The translations under genes were made by a program, and so were the position numbers. The notes under the pieces are model-generated. The model was not told the origin of the DNA. It did no database searches and saw only the letters and a list, made by a program, of their open reading frames with translations. A stretch of 64,000 nucleotides of DNA from an uncultured Eubacteriales bacterium. GTDB taxonomy: Bacteria > Bacillota > Clostridia > Christensenellales > CAG-917. Below are positions 59,254 through 64,000 of the stretch, piece after piece. The stretch spans positions 1 to 64,000 of the forward strand of contig URAF01000001.1 in NCBI GenBank assembly GCA_900545885.1, in the 5' to 3' direction. The first letter of the stretch is position 1. Each line of letters starts with the position of its first letter.

Positions 59254-61993
59254 TTATCTGCTCCATCTGGAATGCTTCGATAGTGTCGCCGACTTTGACG
59301 TCCTGATAGTTGAGCAACATTATGCCGCAATCAAAGTTCTTTGCCATTTCCTTGACGTCGTCTTTACCGTGACGCAGGGACGCGATTTCGGAAGTGACTT
59401 CGACTTTGCCGTTGCGGATAAGTCTTGCTTTTGCGCCGCGTACGATTTTGCCGTCCGTGACGTGGCAACCCGCGATGACGCCCACGCCGGAAATCTTGAA
59501 CAGTTCGCGGATTTCGGCACTGCCGAGTACGACTTCTTTGAACTTGGGTTCGAGAAGACCTTTGACGGCTTTTTCGATGTCTTCGATTGCGTTGTAGATG
59601 ATGTCGTAGAATCTGATGTCGATTTTTTTCTGTGCGGCGAGAGCTTTTGCGTTGGCATCGGGACGCACGTTGAAACCGATGATGATTGCTTTTGCAGTGT
59701 CGGCAAGCGCAACGTCGCTTTCTTTGATTGCGCCGACTGCACCGTGTATGATGTCGATGTCGACTTCTTCGTTGCCGAGTTTGGACAGCGACTGTTTGAC
59801 TGCTTCGAGCGAACCTTGTACGTCGGCTTTGATGATGAGTTTGACGGATTTGAGTTCGCCTTTCTTGATTTTGTCGAACAGGTCGTTGAGGTTGACGGAA
59901 CCGCTGTCGTCGCCGTTTGCCGCGAGTTTGAGTTTGCGCTCGTTTGCAAGTTCGCGTGCGAATTTTTCGTCGGCAACCACGTCAATGATGTCGCCAGCCT
60001 CGGGAACTTCGTCCCAACCCGTGACGGATACGGGAGTGGAAGGTCCTGCTTTCTTGACCTTTCTGCCCTTGTCGTCAATCATAGCGCGGATTTTGCCCGT
60101 AGAAGTGCCTGCAACCACGTTGTCGCCGATTCTGAGCGTACCTGTCTGGACGAGAATGGTCGCAACTTTACCGATACCCTTGTCAAGGCGCGCTTCGATG
60201 ATTGTGCCGCGTGCGGGACGGTCGGGGTTGGCTTTGAGTTCGCGGATTTCCGCCATGATAAGTATGTTTTCAAGCAGACTTTCCACGCCTTCGCCAGTCT
60301 TTGCGGATACGCGGACAACGGGAGTGTCGCCGCCCCATTCTTCGGGGAGAACTTCGTAGTTGGTCAGCTGTTGCAAAACCTGGTCGGGATTTGCGCCCGT
60401 CTTGTCGATTTTGTTGATTGCAACGATAATCGGAACGCCTGCCTGTCTTGCGTGGTTGATTGCTTCGACCGTCTGAGGCATAATGCCGTCGTCAGCCGCA
60501 ACGACGAGTACGGCAACGTCCGTAACCTGTGCGCCGCGTGCACGCATCGAAGTGAACGCTTCGTGACCGGGCGTATCGAGGAAGGTTATGGGAGAGCCTT
60601 TCAGCGAAACCGTGTATGCGCCTATGTGCTGAGTTATGCCGCCCGCTTCGCCGCTTGCGACATTCGCCTTGCGGATATAGTCGAGCAAAGAGGTTTTGCC
60701 GTGGTCGACGTGACCCATAATGGTAACGACAGGGGGACGGGGAACGAGTTTGGATTCGTCTTCGTCATCGATGACCAGTTTTGCCGAAAGCGTTTCTTCC
60801 ATTGTCATCTCGGGTTTGAGTTCGAGCGTAATGGGATTATTTTTTGTAATTTCGCCGATAACGAGTTCCGCAGTTGCGAAATCGATGCTTTCGTTTATGG
60901 TTTTGATTATGCCGAGCAGGAAGAGGTTTTTGATGATTTCCGCAACGGAAATACCCGTCTTTTCGCTCAGTATCTTGATGGGTACGGGGTCGGTTGTGAT
61001 GACTGCGTGGTCGATAACCGTAGTACCGCCGCCGCCCGAATTCTTGTTCTTGGATTTGAACACGCGGACCTTTGCGTCTTCGTCGTCCATCATAATTCTG
61101 TCGTCGACGATGAAACCTTTTTTGAGGAGCGCGCGTTTGTTCATGCTGCCGCGGTCGTCAAAACGCTGTCCGCCGCCGGAATTGGATTTCTGGTTGTTGC
61201 CTTTGCCTTTCTGGTTGCCCTGTTTGTTGACGGGAGCCTGTTGTGCGGCGTTGGCAAGACTGGACGCGGAAAGACCGTCGCGACGTGCGTTGTTGTATCC
61301 GCCCTGCGGACGGGGACCGTTCTGTTGTCCGTTCTGCTGGGGACGAGGTCCGCGACCGTTGTTGTAACCACCCGCAAAAACTCTCGTCGTAACCTTTTTG
61401 GTCGTGTTTTCCGGGGGAACGTATATTCTGCGGATTTCGCCGTTGGGCAGAATTTCGGACTGAACGGAAGGATTGCTTTCGCTGATAATGCGTCTGACTT
61501 CCTGTTTGGGAGCGGGCTGCTCTTTCTTCTTGTCCTTATTTTCGACGGGAGCTTGTTTCTCCTCTGCCTGTGGCTTTTTGACCGTTTCGGTCTGAACTTC
61601 CGCTTGTTCGACTTTGGGAGCGCTTTCCTCTTTTGCGGGAGCGGACTCGACGGGAGCCGCAGGTTCTTCCGCTTTTTCCGCAGATTTTTCCTCTTTGACG
61701 GGAACGGGTTTTTCTTCCTTTTCCACTTTGACTTTGGCTTTGGCTTCCGTGTTCGCCTGTTCTGCGCGTTTTGCCGCTTCTTCGGCTGCTATACGCGCTT
61801 CTTCCGCGCGTCTTGCCTCTTCGTTTTCTGCGGCGGCGAGTTCCTCACGTCTTGCCTTAACGGCAGTCATAAGAGCAATCGCCTTGGATTTCTCGGAAGA
61901 AATCACGGTTTTGAGCGCGGAAAGCGAACCCGCTTTGTACTCTGCGAGTTTCTTGAATGCGTCTTGGGTCGTTTCTTTTTTGTTTTCGGTCAT
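59243..61993 (-). CDS. infB: Translation initiation factor IF-2
   Basis: The 916-residue GTPase delivers fMet-tRNA to the 30S subunit. Residues about 1-340 are a low-complexity region rich in Ala/Glu/Lys, then Gln/Gly/Asn (QQNGQQNGPRPQGGYNN), followed by the IF2_N helix near 345-400, the G domain (GHVDHGKTS from residue 427, DTPGHEAF, NKIDK) and domains II-IV with the fMet-tRNA binding end. The long linker is common in Clostridia. It overlaps rbfA and lies 2 bases after ylxQ. Confidence 0.98.
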   Translation of the reverse strand: MTENKKETTQDAFKKLAEYKAGSLSALKTVISSEKSKAIALMTAVKARREELAAAENEEARRAEEARIAAEEAAKRAEQANTEAKAKVKVEKEEKPVPVKEEKSAEKAEEPAAPVESAPAKEESAPKVEQAEVQTETVKKPQAEEKQAPVENKDKKKEQPAPKQEVRRIISESNPSVQSEILPNGEIRRIYVPPENTTKKVTTRVFAGGYNNGRGPRPQQNGQQNGPRPQGGYNNARRDGLSASSLANAAQQAPVNKQGNQKGKGNNQKSNSGGGQRFDDRGSMNKRALLKKGFIVDDRIMMDDEDAKVRVFKSKNKNSGGGGTTVIDHAVITTDPVPIKILSEKTGISVAEIIKNLFLLGIIKTINESIDFATAELVIGEITKNNPITLELKPEMTMEETLSAKLVIDDEDESKLVPRPPVVTIMGHVDHGKTSLLDYIRKANVASGEAGGITQHIGAYTVSLKGSPITFLDTPGHEAFTSMRARGAQVTDVAVLVVAADDGIMPQTVEAINHARQAGVPIIVAINKIDKTGANPDQVLQQLTNYEVLPEEWGGDTPVVRVSAKTGEGVESLLENILIMAEIRELKANPDRPARGTIIEARLDKGIGKVATILVQTGTLRIGDNVVAGTSTGKIRAMIDDKGRKVKKAGPSTPVSVTGWDEVPEAGDIIDVVADEKFARELANERKLKLAANGDDSGSVNLNDLFDKIKKGELKSVKLIIKADVQGSLEAVKQSLSKLGNEEVDIDIIHGAVGAIKESDVALADTAKAIIIGFNVRPDANAKALAAQKKIDIRFYDIIYNAIEDIEKAVKGLLEPKFKEVVLGSAEIRELFKISGVGVIAGCHVTDGKIVRGAKARLIRNGKVEVTSEIASLRHGKDDVKEMAKNFDCGIMLLNYQDVKVGDTIEAFQMEQINED

Positions 61994-61995
61994 AG

Positions 61996-62277
61996 CTACC
62001 TCAATAGGTTGATTATCGCCTCGGCGAGTGACGGATTGGTAATCCCCACAGCTTTGACGTTATCACGGTGCGTTGCGTCCGCAAGTCCTTCCGTTTCGAA
62101 GTAAGGACAGTTTTTGCAGACGGACTGCAAACGGGTTCTGTATTTTTCCGACGCCGCTCCGTCTACGAGAACGACGCGGCATTTTGAGAGATTTTCGCGA
62201 ATGCGGTCTTCGCCGTAAAGAACGGCGCCGCTTCGCTGTGCAAATCCCACGTATGTTGCGATTTTAGAGTTCGTCAT
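61996..62277 (-). CDS. ylxQ: L7Ae-family ribosomal-like protein YlxQ
   Basis: The 93-residue protein has the L7Ae/L30e fold features: KIATYVGFAQRSGAVLYGED, VVLVDGAASEKYRTRL and NVKAVGITNPSLAEAI. It sits between ylxR and infB as in most Firmicutes. The role is not settled; family members bind kink-turn RNA. The ATG at 62277 is preferred to an in-frame start within ylxR. Confidence 0.9.
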   Translation of the reverse strand: MTNSKIATYVGFAQRSGAVLYGEDRIRENLSKCRVVLVDGAASEKYRTRLQSVCKNCPYFETEGLADATHRDNVKAVGITNPSLAEAIINLLR

Positions 62278-62521
62278 ACAACCTTTGGTACACGCTTTCG
62301 TCAACCTGACGGCGGAATGCGGCATGCAATCCTTTCTTTTTTACGAGAGCGTCGACGCAGGACTTGTTTCTGTGCACCCACACTCCTCTGCCGCCTGCGC
62401 ATTTCGACGTATCGACGGAAATTTCGCCGTCGGAGTTCATACATATGCGTATGAGTTCGTCTTTGTCGGCGTGCTCGCGGCAAGCCGCGCATTTTCTGGT
62501 GTTGACGGGATTACTCGGCAT
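62264..62521 (-). CDS. ylxR: YlxR/RnpM family RNA-binding protein
   Basis: The 85-residue protein has the DUF448 signature: RKCAACREHADKDELIRI at the start, the GGRGVWVH loop and CVDALVKKKGL. It lies between nusA and ylxQ with 11- and 14-bp overlaps. Recent work on relatives links YlxR to RNase P regulation. Confidence 0.95.
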   Translation of the reverse strand: MPSNPVNTRKCAACREHADKDELIRICMNSDGEISVDTSKCAGGRGVWVHRNKSCVDALVKKKGLHAAFRRQVDESVYQRLYDEL

Positions 62522-63596
62522 CTGCTTCCTGCGCCGCGGCTTCGTCTGCGGGCATCACGCTGGAATAAGGTTTGACGTCGATTTTCCAGCCGGTAAGTTT
62601 TGCGGCAAGACGTGCGTTCTGACCGTTTCTACCGATTGCAAGGCTGAGTTTTTCGTCGGGAACGACGACTTTCGCGTTCTTTTCCTCTTCGTTGATGGAA
62701 ACCATGAGCACCTGTGCGGGGCTGAGAGCGCGGGCGATGTATTCGATGGGGTCTGCGCACCATTCGATGACGTCGATTTTTTCTCCGCCGAGTTCGGCTA
62801 CGACTGCGTTTACGCGAACGCCTTTGTTGCCGATGCAAGCGCCGACTGCGTCAACGTTGGGGTCTTCGGAATACACCGCAAGTTTGGTGCGGAAACCGCC
62901 TTCGCGGACGATGGACATGATTTTGACAAGACCGGCTTTGATTTCGGGAACTTCGAGTTCGAACAGTCTGCGGACAAATCCCGCCGAGCTTCTGGACACG
63001 ACAACCTGTGCGCCGCCGCGAACGGAATCTCTGATTTTCTTGATGTAAACCTTGATGACGTCGCCGACATTGTAGGTTTCGGTGGGAACCTGGTCGGTCT
63101 GCATCATAACGCCTTCCATCTGGGTGCCGCTGATTTCGACGTAAACGGTGCTGCCCTCTTTTCTTCTGACGATAGCGTTGAGGATTTCGCCCTGACGTTC
63201 GCTCATTTCGTTGAGGATAAACTCTTTCTTTGCGTCATTTAGTCGCTGCATAATGACCTGTTTTGCGGTCTGAGCGGCGATACGCGAAAACTGTTTGGGG
63301 GTGATGTCTTCGATGACGACGTCGCCGACCTTGTAAGAAGGCTTGATTTCGCGTGCTTCTTCGAGAGAAATCTGGGTGTCCTCGTCCTCGACTTCGTCGA
63401 CGACCAGTCTGTGAGCGTAAACCTTGATGGTCTGTTTTTCCTCGTTGAGTCTTACGGCAATGGTTCTGCTTTCGCCGTATTCCTTTTTGTAAGCGGAAAC
63501 AAGCCCGGCTTCGAGGGATTCCAGAAGCAGCTCTTTGGAGATTTTCTTCTCGCTTTCAAGCAATTCCAACGCCTGAAAGAATTCTTTGTTTACCAT
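62511..63596 (-). CDS. nusA: Transcription termination/antitermination factor NusA
   Basis: The 361-residue protein has the N-terminal polymerase-binding domain (residues about 1-125), an S1 domain (about 130-200), and two KH domains with the GACIGNKGVRVNAVVAELGGEKIDV and LAIGRNGQNARLAAKLTGWKIDV signatures. It lacks the C-terminal acidic repeats of E. coli NusA, as usual in Firmicutes. AGGAGG precedes the ATG and overlaps the rimP stop. Confidence 0.97.
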   Translation of the reverse strand: MVNKEFFQALELLESEKKISKELLLESLEAGLVSAYKKEYGESRTIAVRLNEEKQTIKVYAHRLVVDEVEDEDTQISLEEAREIKPSYKVGDVVIEDITPKQFSRIAAQTAKQVIMQRLNDAKKEFILNEMSERQGEILNAIVRRKEGSTVYVEISGTQMEGVMMQTDQVPTETYNVGDVIKVYIKKIRDSVRGGAQVVVSRSSAGFVRRLFELEVPEIKAGLVKIMSIVREGGFRTKLAVYSEDPNVDAVGACIGNKGVRVNAVVAELGGEKIDVIEWCADPIEYIARALSPAQVLMVSINEEEKNAKVVVPDEKLSLAIGRNGQNARLAAKLTGWKIDVKPYSSVMPADEAAAQEADAE

Positions 63597-63605
63597 TTTG
63601 TCCTC

Positions 63606-64000
63606 CTAAAACCTGATGTACGGTTGCACCTTGGCTTTGATATTTCTTAATACGGTTTTATCTTTCGGGTTTTTGTCGCCCGTAACGATTGTAAACGAGT
63701 CCGCGTCGTAGGATTTGAGAACGCCGTGGAACTTTTCCTTGTCGGCAACGACCTCGATTTCCGTGCCGAGAGCGCGGCGGAAATCGTCGTCGGAAACGAC
63801 GGGACGGTCAAGACCCGAGGACGAAACATTGAGGATATACTCTTCGGGGAAAAGTTCGTCGAGGCAATCGAGAGCGTCGGAAACGGCGTTGTGAACTGCT
63901 TCGCAGTCGTCGAGCGTGATTTCGTCGGGTTGCCAGATGAAAACGGTAAGATTGAGCTTGCCGAATTCCTTGGTATAACGGATTTCGACGACCTCGTAAT
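63606..64000 (-). CDS. rimP: Ribosome maturation factor RimP, C-terminal part (5' end outside window)
   Basis: The frame is open from the window edge to a TAG at 63606-63608. Its translation contains YEVVEIRYTKEFGKLNLTV, LTLDDCE-like ITLDDCEAVHNAVSDAL, LNVSSSGLDRPV and the C-terminal SH3-like domain (GTEIEVV...FHGVLKSYD), all typical of RimP, which aids 30S assembly. Its stop codon is part of the nusA ribosome-binding site (TAGGAGG). Roughly the first 20 residues are missing. Confidence 0.93.
   Translation of the reverse strand, partial: YEVVEIRYTKEFGKLNLTVFIWQPDEITLDDCEAVHNAVSDALDCLDELFPEEYILNVSSSGLDRPVVSDDDFRRALGTEIEVVADKEKFHGVLKSYDADSFTIVTGDKNPKDKTVLRNIKAKVQPYIRF

Noticed and set aside
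59108..62104. 998-codon open frame on the plus strand opposite infB
   Set aside because: It is Phe/Asp/Val-rich without domain features and lies antisense to an intact IF-2 gene with all GTPase motifs; it follows from the codon bias of infB.

Overview
The window looks like chromosomal DNA of an anaerobic, endospore-forming member of the Clostridia. The signs are a complete spoIIAA-spoIIAB-sigF-spoVAC-spoVAD-spoVAE block, yunB and ytfJ; an IspH-ribosomal protein S1 fusion typical of that class; a 2Fe superoxide reductase; and short operons with 1-14 bp overlaps and near-consensus sigma-A promoters with 17-bp spacers. I cannot name the genus. Most of the window is core genome. No phage structural genes, insertion sequences or CRISPR arrays are visible.

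Layout. 1-8985: end of a D,D-carboxypeptidase gene, then lysA-scpA-scpB, a DUF2953-like gene, ytfJ and a second carboxypeptidase, then rluB-surE-BaiN/HI0933-type flavoprotein. 9134-12923: a cmk-plsC-ispH/rpsA operon with a consensus promoter and a strong terminator. 13020-16110: an alternating purine-pyrimidine tract, a phosphatidylinositol-phospholipase-C-like gene split by one in-frame TAA, a LUD-domain protein, superoxide reductase and a SIMPL-domain protein. 16218-17703: tRNA-Trp, proC, rnhA. 17787-22277: the most unusual locus, a 1065-residue protein joining a PadR winged helix to a very long charged helix and four C-terminal membrane segments, with an inverted repeat over its own promoter; next to it lies a XerS-like tyrosine recombinase. 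22278-25170: two acetyltransferases and an MFS transporter. 25359-28693: an AT-rich island of membrane and zinc-ribbon proteins and an alpha/beta hydrolase. 28856-29578: a six-tRNA operon.

29699-33820: the forespore sigma-F operon and SpoVA channel genes. 33865-34539: yunB. 34722-41926: pheS-pheT-mutS2 (without Smr domain)-membrane protein-cysteine desulfurase, followed by thiI. 43399-45792: a class A penicillin-binding protein. 45804-54512: miaB-mutS-mutL-miaA and a PLP enzyme of the methionine-gamma-lyase-like family. 54513-55059: an AT-rich non-coding stretch with a dif-like palindrome and a probable small RNA. 55060-64000, minus strand: a TIM-barrel endonuclease-IV-like protein, then ribF-truB-nrnA-rbfA-infB-ylxQ-ylxR-nusA-rimP, the conserved translation/transcription-factor operon, cut by the window end.

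The genes serve cell-wall remodelling and chromosome condensation (ScpAB, D,D-carboxypeptidases), spore formation, mismatch repair and tRNA modification, and ribosome assembly. The best candidate for an undescribed system is the membrane-anchored PadR coiled-coil protein with its probable autoregulatory operator. Weaker leads are the dif-like site, an 80-residue insertion in SpoVAD, a small ORF between sigF and spoVAC, and several palindromes placed on promoters or start codons.
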